Part shown: in pieces, positions 31,789 to 43,397 of the stretch | Position numbering within the stretch: position 1 is the first letter of the stretch | How the letters are laid out: every line of letters begins with the position of its first letter | From: Argyresthia goedartella | Taxonomy: Eukaryota > Arthropoda > Insecta > Lepidoptera > Argyresthiidae | DNA length: 64,000 nt | Assembly: GCA_949825045.1 (NCBI GenBank) | Contig: OX463818.1 | Span: 32,380,906-32,444,905, forward strand | Reading direction: 5' to 3' | Translations under genes and position numbers: made by a program | Notes under the pieces: generated by a model | What the model saw: only the letters and a program-made list of their open reading frames with translations | The model's database searches: none | Told to the model about the DNA's origin: nothing

Positions 31789-32564
31789 CTCAAGCTTACA
31801 AAGTAAGCCCAAAAATACGCAACGGAAAGGGTCATCTTTCTCACAGAAGGGTGGAATCAGTCTTTGAACGAGGTTGGATGAGAAAACATCTCCAAAAAAA
31901 AGAATGACGATTTGTGCTATGAAATGGTGCCACAACAGCTGTTAAAAAAACTAAAAAACCAAGTGGGATTACATTTCACAATAAATTCGAAAAAACACCT
32001 AAATTTTAACGTCTCCGGGCGGCCCGATGCTCTTCCGCGCCGCCCGCTACCCCTCCAGAAGACGACGGGCGAATGCGGCGACCTCAACAGCCAGAACTGG
32101 GCCTTAACCTGCCTACGAAGTTGACTTTTCTGGATGTGAAGGTGCATCCTGTGAAAAGACTGACAGCAATGTTAATGAAGTTAGATGTCCTATTTCTGGC
32201 ATCGAGGTACATCATAGGCCGTCACCTTCACCCGCAAAGCGGCGAAGATTGTATAGAAATGTCGGTGTACAAACTGAAACACCGCGGCGAAGATTGTATA
32301 GAAATGTCGGTGTACAAACTGAAACACCACGGCGAGATGTGTCTGAAATAAAGATTAAAAAAATAGGTGAAGACTAACCAACGAAAATTCGAGGTCCTAA
32401 AGTAAAATGTGTTGAAGAACACTGGATTAAAGGAAGAAATAAAATAATAAGGTGAAAATGATGGTGATATTTATACATATATACAAATATCAGACTGTAC
32501 AGCTCAGCAAGTATCCTAGAAGAAAATCCTAGAAAATTACATGTAAGTAGCATAACACTACAAC
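31789..32564. other. Unassigned segment with short coding-like stretch
   Basis: A plus-strand frame without an ATG, from about 32114 to 32374, contains two copies of RRLYRNVGVQTETPR encoded by a 45-bp tandem duplication (32239-32329). A motif of the VGVQTE type occurs after THAP domains in some transposase-like proteins, but no THAP domain is seen here. The segment ends with a copy of 30872-30950. No function is assigned. Confidence 0.35.
32239..32329 (+). repeat. 45-bp tandem duplication
   Basis: Two near-identical 45-bp units (CGGCGAAGATTGTATAGAAA...), with a third partial start CGGCGAGATG. The period is a multiple of three. Confidence 0.9.
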
Positions 32565-33595
32565 TCATAAAATATATACTTATAATAAAACTCGTACATT
32601 AAAACTGTTTGTTTTTTTATTGATCATGAAGGGACCACCTGTGTAGTTGGACGGATACGTTAGTAGGCAGGATATAGGGCCAAATATTTTTTGAACCTAA
32701 AATAAACATCCTGTATAGATGGAAGGATACGTCACTAGGCAGACAAAAGACCTAAATATTAGGACGGATCCGTCACACGGCAGATGAAGCTATTGCTGAT
32801 TCACGCACACAAGCAAATAAAAATTCTGACCATAGCCTATTTGTTTTGCAGTTTTTCTTTACTATTTTGTATTAAAGTTTTGAAGGTTTGGTATACCATC
32901 AGAAAGCTACTTTTTTCTACTTTACATTGGTACCACTTTTGTATTATAGACTATGTAGAGACATATAGAAAATTAGCATGAAGTGACGGTTGGGACAAAT
33001 TATGTCATTTTCTATTCATTTGTCCTAAAAGTTAATTTTATTTTATAATTTGATTATTCTTGTGTTATTTGTACAAAATAGGATACCTTAGCTACGGAAA
33101 TTTGAATACTTTGAAACGTATAAAAGCATATAATTACGAGTTGAGGAATATCGAAAATCTCAGGTTGAACCAGTGTGAAGTGGAAAAAATACGCATCTGA
33201 TTTCTAGTTTTCAAATCGGAAATTAGGTCACTAGTTCTTTTAGACTTATTTCATTTTTATATCAGTGGATCTATTAGTTATTCTTCTAATCAGGAAAAAT
33301 AAATAATCAAAATTTAGATCCTAAACGTACTTATAGGCCTGCATTTTATGTGAGGGGAGCTGTTTTTGGGGCAAACTGTGTGTGTAAAGACCAGTGGTAA
33401 ATAAATTAAACATGTTTCAGCAATAAAAAATACTTTTTATTGTTCATGAGTTATCTGACTTTCAAATGTATTCGCTACTTTATTCCATTCCATAAAACTA
33501 TTTGCTTATATTGAGAAAAATGTGAATTCCTACGAACGCGCTCTCAACTGAAGTAAACGGCCGGCATACGGGGGGTACGCTTTCGCGCGGGCTCA
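32565..33595. other. AT-rich spacer with weak repeats
   Basis: No gene seen. Three degenerate units of the type CCTGT.TAG.TGGA.GGATACGT.A.TAGGCAG lie at about 32637-32785. The end (33535-33595) is GC-rich (ACGGGGGGTACGC) and may belong to the following transposon. Confidence 0.4.
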
Positions 33596-35137
33596 CGGCT
33601 TACCAAAGGTTAATGCAAATGCAAAAAAGGGAATCCCCATCACAAAAGAACGGTTATTGGAAACTGTTAGCCGAATAATACAAGATGACGGACGAAAGAA
33701 TCCTTTTAAGGATGGGATTCCTGGGCGAAAATGGTTTGATAGCTTCCTAAAACGGCATCCAGATGTAGCACAGCGACACGCTGAATCAATAAACTCAGCA
33801 CGAAGCAGGGTTACGGAACAAAGCCTGAGAAAATGGCACTCTGAATTAAGGGAATACTTAATAACTAAACATGCCGAAGACATACTTGACGACCCTGAAA
33901 GAATAATAAATGCTGATGAATCTGGTTTCAGTGTTTGTCCTTCTTTTGGGTTGGTGCTGGGTCCCAAGGGAATGCCCAATCTATACGAAATGCAAGACAA
34001 GGAAAAAGAAAGCATTACTGCCTTAGGAACTTTTTCAGCATCCGGAATAGTCTTTCCCGTTCTTATCCTGTACCCCTACGAAAGGACACCTTTTGAAATA
34101 GCGCGGAATATACCAAAAGACTGGGCCACTGGAAAGTCACCAAAAGGATGGATGACATCCAGAGTTTTTTATGGCTACATTGCCAATACATTACTGCCGG
34201 CATACGGATAAAGGATGTGAAATTTCCTGTTCTATTTCTAATCGACGGCCACAAGTCGCATATAACTTACGAAGTCAGTCAACTTTGTAACGAAAATCAA
34301 ATAATTTTGTATGCCTTACATCCTAATGCGACTCATATAATACAGCCTGCGGATGTGTCCATCTTTAGGCCACTCAAAAATTATTGGAAGAAGATCGTCC
34401 ACAACTGGAAATCAGAATAAGGAAACAGAGTTGTAACCAGAGCTCAATTTGCTCCCTTACTAAAAACAGCAATGGGTGCTGCAACTCCTGATATCATACG
34501 AAACCGATTTCGAGAATGCGGATTATATCCTTTCGATGCTGACGCCATTGATTACACAAAATGCGTGAGTCATGAAAGCAGGCATAGCCAGATAGATAAA
34601 CCAGCGGAAATAGGAGTAGAACACGTTCTTTATTTTGAGTCACTTATGAAGCGAGGGCTTGTTGAAGAATTCCGAGCCGTTGATCAAAATGAACCATGGA
34701 CTGGCAAATAATCTGCCAAAGAACTGTTCTACGTATGGCGTAAAATTAGGAAGAACGTTCAAGAAACCGATAATTCTGTTTCATCTCCTGTTGTTGATGG
34801 GCAGGCTGAGGAACATGAGAGCATACAGAAAATCGAGATTCCCGGCAGTCCTACAATTGATAGGCAGGCTGAAGAACACGAGAGCATTCAGGAAATCGAG
34901 ATTCTCAGCGGTCCAACAATTCTAAGAGAGCAACTTACACTAAGTCCAATTTCTCCAAATTTATTAGAGTTGACATCTTTTATTGACTTTGGACCAGGAC
35001 CATCAAATCAACTGCCAGAAGAAAAGGAAGCTACTCCACCCGCAACCACGAACACTCTTGAAACACACCACCACCACACACCAACACCACCATACCACAC
35101 ACAAACTAAAGCTACTCCACCCGCAACCACGATTACA

Positions 35138-35730
35138 GCCCTTTCACACGGCAGTCCAGTTTTTAACAGGATCCCGTTTTCTGCAGGATCCCGTTGGATG
35201 GCGAATGTGTTTATATGCTAGCGTTCACACGAGCATCCCGCATGCGGGATCCTGCAAAAAACCGATCCGGTCGAATTGTGCCGTTCGGTTTTGTCACTGG
35301 ATCCGAAGTCCAGTAAAAAGCGGGATCCCGTTTAATCACACATATATTTCAATAGCAGTGTTCACACGGCTTCCTGCGTGCGGTTTTTTGCTGGACACTG
35401 TTTTTTGCGGGATAGTGGAGTGGTGGCAGCCCCCGCCCCGCGCCCGCCGTGCGTGTGTAGCGCTCGCGCATTGTTCTTTTGCGCGGCGCCGAGAATGTTG
35501 TGTTTCGACGAAAAATGTCGCAAACAAATATTGATCTCGAAATTCTTATTACACTAATTGAAAATAGGCCTATATTATGGGATAAAACGCTGGAAAATTA
35601 TAAAGAAAAAAAACTTGCGAACTGCAGCATGGCGCGAAGTTTGCATTGTTTTGAGAGAAGACTTTAAAGAACTTGAGGAAAAAGAAAGATAAAGCTATGG
35701 TAAGTTTTTATATTTATTTCATTTATCCTT
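35138..35730 (+). mobile_element. PIF/Harbinger-like fragment with MADF exon
   Basis: TTCACACG-type motifs recur (35138, 35225, 35361) together with GGATCCCG/CGGGATCC blocks in both orientations, a subterminal pattern I associate with PIF/Harbinger elements. Downstream is a MADF-type coding exon. Exact termini and the target duplication were not found, and no DDE transposase is present, so this is a fragment or a non-autonomous copy. Confidence 0.5.
35516..35702 (+). pseudogene. MADF/Myb-like DNA-binding exon
   Basis: An ATG at 35516 begins MSQTNIDLEILITLIENRP and ILWDKTLENYKEKK, the start of a MADF domain. An indel in the A-run near 35610 shifts the frame, and the domain continues as TAAWREVCIVLREDFKELEE. 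A stop follows, and then SYG with the splice-donor-like GGTAAGT at 35699-35705. MADF proteins are the usual second protein of PIF/Harbinger transposons. Confidence 0.65.
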
Positions 35731-36212
35731 GTATTGCTTCTTCTTGCCAAGGTACAGCTCCCACTTCAGAAACAAAATAATTTGTGAAAAAGAACAGAAA
35801 AGATTGGCTCTAGCAGAAAAAAAAATGGTAAAGGAAAAAGAATAAAAAGATCAAACTAAAAGAAAACGTCCAAAGAAAAATGTTTTCGTGGAATCTGATT
35901 GCGAAGATGACGATATTCCAATGAATGTGCTTGCCCAAAAACCGACAAGCTTAAAAGACAGTTTAAAAGTGGGATGTTATGTCATCGTCAAGTATGAGGG
36001 TGAATACTTTCCCGGGCAAGTCAAAAACATTGATGGATGCAATGCTAATGTTAGTACCGTGGTATGCGAATACTTTCAAATGGCCTGAAAAAGAAGATGT
36101 CATATGGTATGACCGTGACAGCATCGTTGAAGTCATTAAAGAACCTGTTCCTATTAATACCAGAGGTTCCTACAAGGTTGAAGAGATGCCCAAATTTTTG
36201 CCATGGATATAA

Positions 36213-37239
36213 GATATGCCTTATTAAGACTGATTAATTTCATTATAAGTACTTGATTGAGATAGGTACCTACCTAATGATAGGTTTAAGTGCAAATTAT
36301 TTTTTCTATCGTTTAATTTTGAGTAAAATAACTGTTGTTTAATTATAGAAGTGGGTTAAAAATCACTGAATATTGTGTTTTATTTTCAACTAGCTGGCAG
36401 GTAGGCAGGCTGGCATACATGCTAGGATTTGCTACCTTTTTTTTTGATGATTTTTAAGTGGTCAACTATTGATGCAAAAGTGGTTATTTACTAGAGCGCA
36501 CCGGTCAAACTTAGGCACATTCCCGTTTTTTGATTTATGCTTTAAATCTATAAAAAACTAAAATATTTAGATTCACATTATTTATCCATCAAACAGCGTT
36601 CATAAACAATAAATATCTTTGCATAAGTATTTTAACGTTATAACTACAAAATAAAATTTCAGAGCAATCCAAAGTCAAAATTTGTCCTTAACTAGTTTGG
36701 GACTCGCCCACCCTATTTGGCTTCAAAAGCTGGCCATAAGTCGAATTCGCAGAACTCATTATAACATAACTTTTTGTTATCTACAGACAAAAGTACCCCC
36801 CACTACACACAATAACGGTAAAACTACCTCGTTAGAGCTACCTGTGTGCCTTACAGAGCAGTCGGAATTCATCTGTTGTACTAGTTACTCGTTGCATTTA
36901 CAGCGATCACAAAAATTTACTCAGTGTTTGGTGTGTTGGCAAACTGTTTTTTTCTACTGTGAACTCAAAAAAAGTTATGGAATCACTCGAGGAAGGTATG
37001 TACCTTGTCTTCTTTTTTAATTATGGAGGTGATTTTAAGTACGAGTTAAGCGGAGTTCAGCTAACATTTGAATGAGGGCACATAGTACGGACTTTCTATT
37101 TGAAATATCAGTGAAAAAATCTTCCGCCAACTTCCGCCTCTTCATTTAATAGCCTTTAGAACCAATAGAGTCACGAGGAAAAAATATACTGACATTTTAA
37201 AACTTTATATATATATGATTGTTTTGGTTTGTTAATTGG
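36213..37239. other. Spacer, no gene seen
   Basis: AT-rich. A short GGCAGGTAGGCAGGCTGGCA tract lies near 36396. Small ORFs here (for example 36682-37020) have no recognisable motif and no support. Confidence 0.4.
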
Positions 37240-37799
37240 TACCGTAGAACGGGGCTTTTTGGTTTCACGGGGCTTTTTGGCATGAAGCAAATTGTAAGTT
37301 TTGAGTCGAAATATTTCCTACCATGATCATGGTAGACATTCAAATTTAACGTGTGGCCATACTATCGTTTTCACTTTATCTATGGTCGACATTTTGAGGG
37401 TATGCTGACATCGGAAAGCCGGCACGTAATATTTTTCTAAAAACTTAAAAAATCGTGCATTATGGAGCCGTCCAACTTTTATCTCGTCGTACTTTGTTAA
37501 TGTAGTAAGTGGAAAACATTCTATGTATTGTTTTTATGGATTTCATTAGGATTTCAAGGCATTGGCTTGCAATTTAAATGCGCGTTCGGGGCGTGTTTTA
37601 TAAGCAGTTTTGTCAAGCGGGGCTATTTGGTACGCAGTTGGGGGCTATTTGGAATACTATTACTTTGGGGGCTATTTGGAACAACGTTCCAAAAAGCTCC
37701 GTAGGTCTCTTGTTTTTGTTAGGGCTGCCGCGCTAACTTGCTTTGTATATTTTCAGGTTTAAGGAATCATTGTACGTGAGTACAAAAGGACTTAACGTA

Positions 37800-40210
37800 A
37801 TGCAAGAAACGGTAAAACACATTTGCCGTATAGCTCCTACTCTAAAGAAGATCTGGAAAATGCTATCAGCGATGTCCAGGCCGCACAACTTTCAGTTGCA
37901 ATGGCGGCAAAGAAGTATGATATTCCGAAAACGACAGTATCTCGGCGATACAGGAACATAAATACGACGCAAGCGACCGCCGGTCATCCTACCCTTTTCA
38001 CCAAAGAAGAGGAAGGCTGCTTTATAGAATACCTCTTAAAGGTCAGTGATTGGGGATTTCCGTTCGACAAGTTCGATTTGCGGATACTGGCTCAAAAATA
38101 TAGAAATAGGTTGGATAAAACTAACTACAAACTAAAGGACAATCTACCTGGTCCTGATTGGGCAAGAAACTTTTTAAAAAGACACAAAAACAGATTATCG
38201 AATCGCTATGCAGCCAACATTTCAACAGACAGAGCGAAAGTTACTGAAGAAGCTATTGATTCCTTCTTCGAACATTATAAAAGCGCCATCGAAGGAGTCA
38301 CCGCCGATCGCATAATAAACTACGCGAAACCAACTTAACGGATGACCCAGGCAACAAAAAAAATATTTACAAAAGGGGCACCAAATACCCTGAAAGGGTT
38401 GTCAATAATTCCAAGGCGGCTATCAGCCTTATGTTATCTGGGACAGCCGACGGACAATCTCTGCCCATTTATGTAGTGTACAAGTCCGAGCACTTGTGGG
38501 ACCAGTGGCTGGAAGGAGGCCCTGAGGATTGCAGATACAATAGGTCAAAGAGTGGCTGGTTCGATGGGATCACTTTCGAAGATTGGTTCCTGAGTGTTAT
38601 TGTACCATACGCAAAGACAAAAGCTCCAGAAAAAGTCGTTGTGATCGGGGACAATCTCTCATCTCATTTTTCTCAACAAATTCTGGAATCATGTGAGAGG
38701 TTAAATATCAGTTTTGTTTGTTTACCTCCAAAATCCACACATACCTTATGCAACCTTTAGATGTTGCATATTTTGCACCGATAAAACGCTACTGGCGAGA
38801 AATTCTCACTAACTGGAAAAAAAAACCGACGGAAGGAAATATAAAACATTAGTCAAGAGTGTATTTCCGAGATTATTGACAACGCTTTCGAAAAGATTAA
38901 CGGAGAACGATTCAGATTCCACCAATCTTGTCTATGGATTTGAAAAAAGTGGTATTTTCCCAATTAATCCGGACAGGCCTAAATCGAGGCTGCCACAAAA
39001 TGCATCCAAAACATCTGCTAGCGATATAAATACTGCAACATCAGAAGTTATTGTTGACATGTTGAAGGAGATGAGAGGAAATACAGCAGAGCGTACTGAG
39101 GGCACTAAACGAAAGAAAAAGTGTGTGGTTCCACCAGGAAAAAGCATTACAGCTAGAGATCTCGAGCCAAAACAAGTGTCTGAGGATAAACAAGGAACAA
39201 AAACAAAAGGATAAAGGGAAGGGGAAAAAGTCTCAGCCAAAAGATGAATCAATAACTGAACCAGTAGAAAAAAGTAAAAGAAAGAAGACTATCCAAGAAC
39301 AGAGTAGTGCAAACAAAGAAAAACGAAAAACTGATGACGAGTGTTTCGATCCTGATATGATGAATAGTTTCATGATCTATGAATCCAAAATAGAGGAAGC
39401 GAAAAGACCTAAACGAATCTTTGCTCGTTCAAGATCTTCAAGTAGTACCACCGTCACTGATAACATGAGTACACACAGTGATTCTGATATTATAGAAGCA
39501 TACATTGATTATCACGATAATACTGAAGATACAGATAAGGGATCACGTTCATCATATATCATACTAGATGTCACAAACTGCACACGATTTAATGAAGATA
39601 TAGCAGGACCAAAAAGAAAGATGTTGTCTCAACACATAGAATTTCTCGCCTTTGAATCTGTAAGCCAGCTAGAGCCAACCCAAGCTGATGTTCAGGACAT
39701 GCAGAAAGAGAATTATCCCCGAGTCAATGATTCAAGTATACCATGCAAAACACGCGATGATATGAATAAAGCAAGTACGTCCACAAGTTCTTATTGTAGA
39801 CAGAAATCGTCTCCACTTGCTACCACTGCAGTTACACCTGGCATGGATATTGAAGCTATTCCTAGTAATGATCAAAAAAGCCTCTGCAATAAAAATCCTG
39901 CAATGAAATGGATGTGGACGAACAGTTTCAAATAAATGACACTGTGTTAGTGAGATATTGGTGGAAAAAAAACTGGAAATATTTTATAGGTGTCATTCAA
40001 AATAATCAGCAAAACTATGATATTACATTCTACAAGACTGTGAAATGTCCTTCCGGCCAGTTGAAGTTTACGTTTCCAAAAAAAGTTGATCGCGACACTG
40101 TGCCACGGCCAGCTTTGTCAATCGTAAAAAAAATAGAACTCAATGAAAAATATGATGAAAAAAAATCATATGTTCTATTAGATGACGCCAATGAGATTTA
40201 TTTCTCTTGA
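37800..40210 (+). pseudogene. Tigger/jerky-like transposase with C-terminal extension
   Basis: The ATG at 37800 starts a short frame that shifts by about 37823 into YSKEDLENAISDV, a psq-type helix-turn-helix, then the CENP-B-like WARNFLKRHKNRLS. At the first catalytic site the family has NYDETN; here one missing base gives NYAKP and a shift at about 38323. The second motif VVIGDNLSSH is intact. A further indel near 38748 precedes PLDVAYFAPIKRYW (third). More frame changes follow in the basic, Ser/Lys-rich tail. The last 100 codons (39908-40210) form a compact domain (NDTVLVRYWWKKNWKYFIGVI) resembling the tail of other elements here at 9230-9480. Clearly inactive. Confidence 0.8.
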
Positions 40211-40228
40211 TCTTTTTATTGTCTTGAC

Positions 40229-40359
40229 TATAGGTGTATTCATCCACGACGGCGCGTGACGTAGCTATCTGCATCTTTCTCTTTCATCGAGTCTCTCTGC
40301 TGAAACGCAATGATGCAAATAGCTACGTCACACGCCTTCGTGGATGAATACCACTATAC
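40229..40359. repeat. Short fold-back MITE
   Basis: 131 bp with about 45-base inverted arms (TATAGGTGTATTCATCCACG and its near complement) around a CTCTTTCATCGAGTCTCTCTG-like loop. TA flanks it. It is nested in the Tigger-like element after the transposase. Confidence 0.82.
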
Positions 40360-40800
40360 ACAACTATCTTTTAAAATGTTTTTCATACAATTCTGGATTT
40401 CTGCTTATGATAATAAATGTTAATATGAAAAGTGTTTATTTTTTTTGACAACCCTGCAATTTTTTAGATTTAAGTCCAAAAAATAGATAGTGGTACATCT
40501 ATAAACCGTTCCAAATATCGCAATTGCTGTTCAAATTGATTTATTGCTTAGGAAAAGGCCAAATAACATGCCGAGACTTCTGAATTCCAAAAAGCCCCAT
40601 CACTAAATTATTTGGAATACCCCACAAAAAAATAAATATCTCATTTTGGATATAAGTAACTTATTTATAAACTACACTACATTATAGGCATAGCAGTACT
40701 TTATCCAAAAAATATATTAACAGCTGTGATAACTCATAGAGCTACGGAGTTTGAGCGCTTTCGTACCAAAAAGTGTTCCACTTAGCCCCAATTTACGGTA

Positions 40801-41152
40801 CATCTGTTGAATCATCAATTAAGATGTCCAGAGAAGATATGTTTGTGATCATTAAACAATGTGAACTCAAGAAAATAGACGAAAAATTGGACTTTCTTGT
40901 GAAAAATCTATCGGAAATAACGAAGTGTCCTGAAGATAAGATTTATTTACTCCGGGATAGTTTAAAGACGTTTTAACATAATTTTTAACTTAAGTGGACC
41001 ACTGCCAGCTACAAATAATGCCGCTTCCGGAAGTCAAACGAAGAATGGCTAAAGGGAACAATAACGCTACCCGACTGGAGAATCCCAAGAACCGGCCGGC
41101 CATCAAAATAATTCAAGGAATGCAGTGAAAGGAGTAAAAGGCGAAAAACTGA
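40801..41152 (+). other. Short unassigned stretch left of the Polinton
   Basis: A 50-codon frame from ATG 40824 to 40976 (MSREDMFVIIKQC...) is Lys/Glu-rich and unrecognised. It may be the end of a gene into which the Tigger-like element inserted. The stretch ends with AACTGA (41147-41152), the left Polinton target duplication. Confidence 0.4.
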
Positions 41153-41250
41153 AGTAGTGAAGAATTGTTACTTTTGGATCACCCCCCTCGCCTTGCTCGG
41201 GGGTGATCCAAAAGTAACAATCCTCCAATGGTAAATGTTCTTATGCAAAA
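41153..41250 (+). repeat. Polinton left TIR with internal hairpin
   Basis: About 95 bases match the right end in inverse orientation. Inside the TIR, GTTACTTTTGGATCACCCCC and its complement form a hairpin around CTCGCCTTGCT (41167-41218). The TIR is short for a Polinton, where lengths of 100-1000 bp are usual. Confidence 0.9.
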
Positions 41251-41814
41251 TAAAATATCATCGTTTCGCTTCGTGTGTAATCCGCGCGTCCGCGATTGCA
41301 CATCTACACCGATCTGCGATCAAACCTCATACCTTTTATGCATTATAAATACAGCGCCGCCGCATGCACGTCTGTTCGTATCATTTACGAGTATGTAGAG
41401 ACATAGTTAAACAGACAACTGGGCGCATAATACAGAAATGGCTACAACATGATCGCATCATCGCTTCCCAATGCTCATACCTTATATCATTAAGAAGTAA
41501 TTTATCTTACACACGTTACCTACACAGATTTTCTTACGTATGTTAGGTACTACGACAATGGTCTAGCCTCCTACCGCATTAATCGGAATATGAATTATAT
41601 TATTGGAATGATAGCGTGCCCCGCGGGTTTATGCAATTGGGGATGTCTAATGACGTCGATTTAGAACGTATCAACGTAAACAAAGCAACTAAACCTTTAG
41701 TTTGCAGTATCCTTAGATCCCATTTACAAAATCTCTTTTTAAATTAGTTAGTTTAGTTTATCATGTATAGAATCATGAACTCAATGTCTCTCTTTATTGT
41801 ACAATATGATTTTT
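41251..41814. other. Polinton left subterminal region
   Basis: TATAAATACAGCGCC at about 41344 looks like a TATA-type promoter on the plus strand, and a 60-codon ORF (41364-41546) follows about 20 bases later. It has no recognisable motif and may be chance. The region could hold the promoter or first exon for the spliced gene at 43744. Confidence 0.35.
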
Positions 41815-42430
41815 CATACAGGATGTTACAGAAGAAGTGTATTAACTCAACGAGGTAGGCGAGGTACATCATTCCAAACAACTTCCGTTATGAAATTGAT
41901 TTCATCGGATTAACTATTATTTTTTTCTCCTATACAGGGTGTAACAGTATATTTTTACTTTCATATTTTAGGAGGTTGTCTTGTACATCGTTCTGATCAA
42001 CTTTCAATATGAAACCGATTTGAACAGAACAACTTTATTTTTCACTTCTCCATACAAATCAGCTGATAGCCCGATACAAAACGTGTAGAGAAGTGAAAAA
42101 TAAAGTTGCTCTGATCAAATCGGTTTCATAGTAAAAGTTGATCAGAATGATGTTCCTAACAACCCCCCTAAAATATGAATACATCTTTCTGTTACATCTT
42201 GTATAATTTGAGCTGGGTGGTCTGATGATTTACAGGGTGTTGTTGGTAATAGAAAGGGGATTTTAATCAGAAAGGGGGAAATGTGTCGAATGTTGTTCAG
42301 AATGATGTCCCTAAGAACATCTATCATATTATCATACCCTTTCTGTTACATGCTGTATATGCGTTTATAGCAACGTAAAAATAAAGTTGTTTTGACTAAA
42401 TCGATGTTTATTACACCCTGTATTATTGTA
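41815..42430. repeat. Cluster of MITE relics inside the Polinton
   Basis: A fold-back copy at about 41980-42160 has arms containing ATCAACTTTCAATATGAAAC and its partner, and matches the MITE at 1490-1743 (shared GAAGTGAAAAATAAAGTTGC). Partial relatives lie at 41820-41930 and 42230-42420, with TACAGGGTGT/ACACCCTGTA-type ends. Confidence 0.7.
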
Positions 42431-43397
42431 GAGAAAGTGTTATGTACCTGATGCTGGCGTCTATATCGACTGAAATCTCCAAAATCCTGATTCTTTAGTA
42501 TAAAATAAGTAAGTTTTTTCTCATGATATGTATAACGATGGGCTTGCCCCCTAACCATCATGCAACTAATGGGGAACCATGGTGGCTAAACACATGCAAA
42601 TATTTATGCCCTAGCTACCTCATCATGGAATAAACCATGAAACACAAACGAATACCGAATCACACCTTTTCCCATGTGGAGTGGCAGAGGCATAATTATT
42701 GCGTCCGCGTTCAGTTGAATCCATACTTAATGTTGTGTGACAGAGGGGCTAGCTCATCGATGCGCTATAAAACTATAGCATTATGTCTTTTACAGTTTGG
42801 GGTGGCAGATGCACAACTGAGCCCTAGTTCAGCCGGTATTCATTTTGAATGACAAGAGGGGATAGCCCAGCATTAGCCAAGTATGTTGTCAAGTCCTCAC
42901 TATGCAGGACATAATGCCTCAGCAACCTCATCTGGGAAAAAAGGCACGAGGGTTTAACTTAAACTGGTTTTTAGATATTATTCAATACCATAGTATCATC
43001 ATCATATGATATTCAACCAGTCTAACATGACCCCTTATATTTCACCTCTCTCTTGAGTCAGGTACATAGCATGACCATAAGTGATCATCATCTCCTATTG
43101 CTTTAAGAAGGAAAGGAATGTAACAACATATTCCAATTTGGTAACTATAAGGTAGCGAGCAAATTGTTGACAAATAGATAATTGTAAAGGGACTTTTATA
43201 CATCTATTAAGTAAGGTTGAAAATTGTATGAAAAACGCGTTGGCAATTTCATGAGAAAGGCGAATTTACACAAAGATCTCACCTTTATATAATTGGCCTA
43301 TATAAGAGCGATCTGGATACATTGTGCATCATAATATTTTTTAACCGTCTGCAGTTGAAGACTTAAAACTCCGCAAGTATGTAAGTACTTATAACTA
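42431..43397. other. SINE relics and spacer
   Basis: 42645-42880 contains two decayed body segments (CACACCTTTTCCCATGTGGA, and GGTGGCAGATGCACAACTGA with a GATAGCCCA end) that match the SINE at 43398-43692. The rest is AT-rich and no gene is seen. Confidence 0.55.

Larger units (their letters stand above)
33596..36212 (+). pseudogene. Tigger/jerky-like transposase, broken and interrupted
   Basis: Open from about 33602 with GIPITKERLLETV and the CENP-B-type DNA-binding part GRKWFDSFLKRHPDVAQRHA. Catalytic motifs are IINADESGFSV (first D), then after a frameshift near 34195 FLIDGHKSHI (second) and PADVSIFRPLKNYW (third). In-frame stops are at 34418-34420 and 34709-34711, and a 63-bp coding duplication lies at 34800-34925. 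The frame then runs through a Pro/Thr/His-rich stretch into PIF-like sequence (35138-35730). A plausible C-terminal continuation follows at 35790-36212, with a frameshift near 36057 (SLKVGCYVIVKYEGEYFPGQV, then FKWPEKEDVIWYD). That the last part belongs to the same gene is inference. Confidence 0.75.
37242..40798 (+). mobile_element. Tigger/pogo-like element with GGGGCT-rich ends
   Basis: Bounded by TA (37240-37241 and 40799-40800). The ends are CCGTAGAACGGGGC (left) and complement CCGTAAATTGGGGC (right). The motif GGGGCT(A/T)TTTGG is iterated near the left end (37251, 37269, 37619, 37641, 37668) and occurs inverted at 37689 (variant) and 40587. The element carries a transposase pseudogene and a small nested MITE (40229-40359). 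Confidence 0.82.

Noticed and set aside
36682..37020. 112-codon ORF between two Tigger-like elements
   Set aside because: No domain, repeat or promoter support; chance ORF in AT-rich DNA.
41364..41546. 60-codon ORF just inside the Polinton left end
   Set aside because: A TATA-like box lies close upstream, but the peptide has no motif and the spacing to the ATG is too short for a normal leader; not called as a gene.
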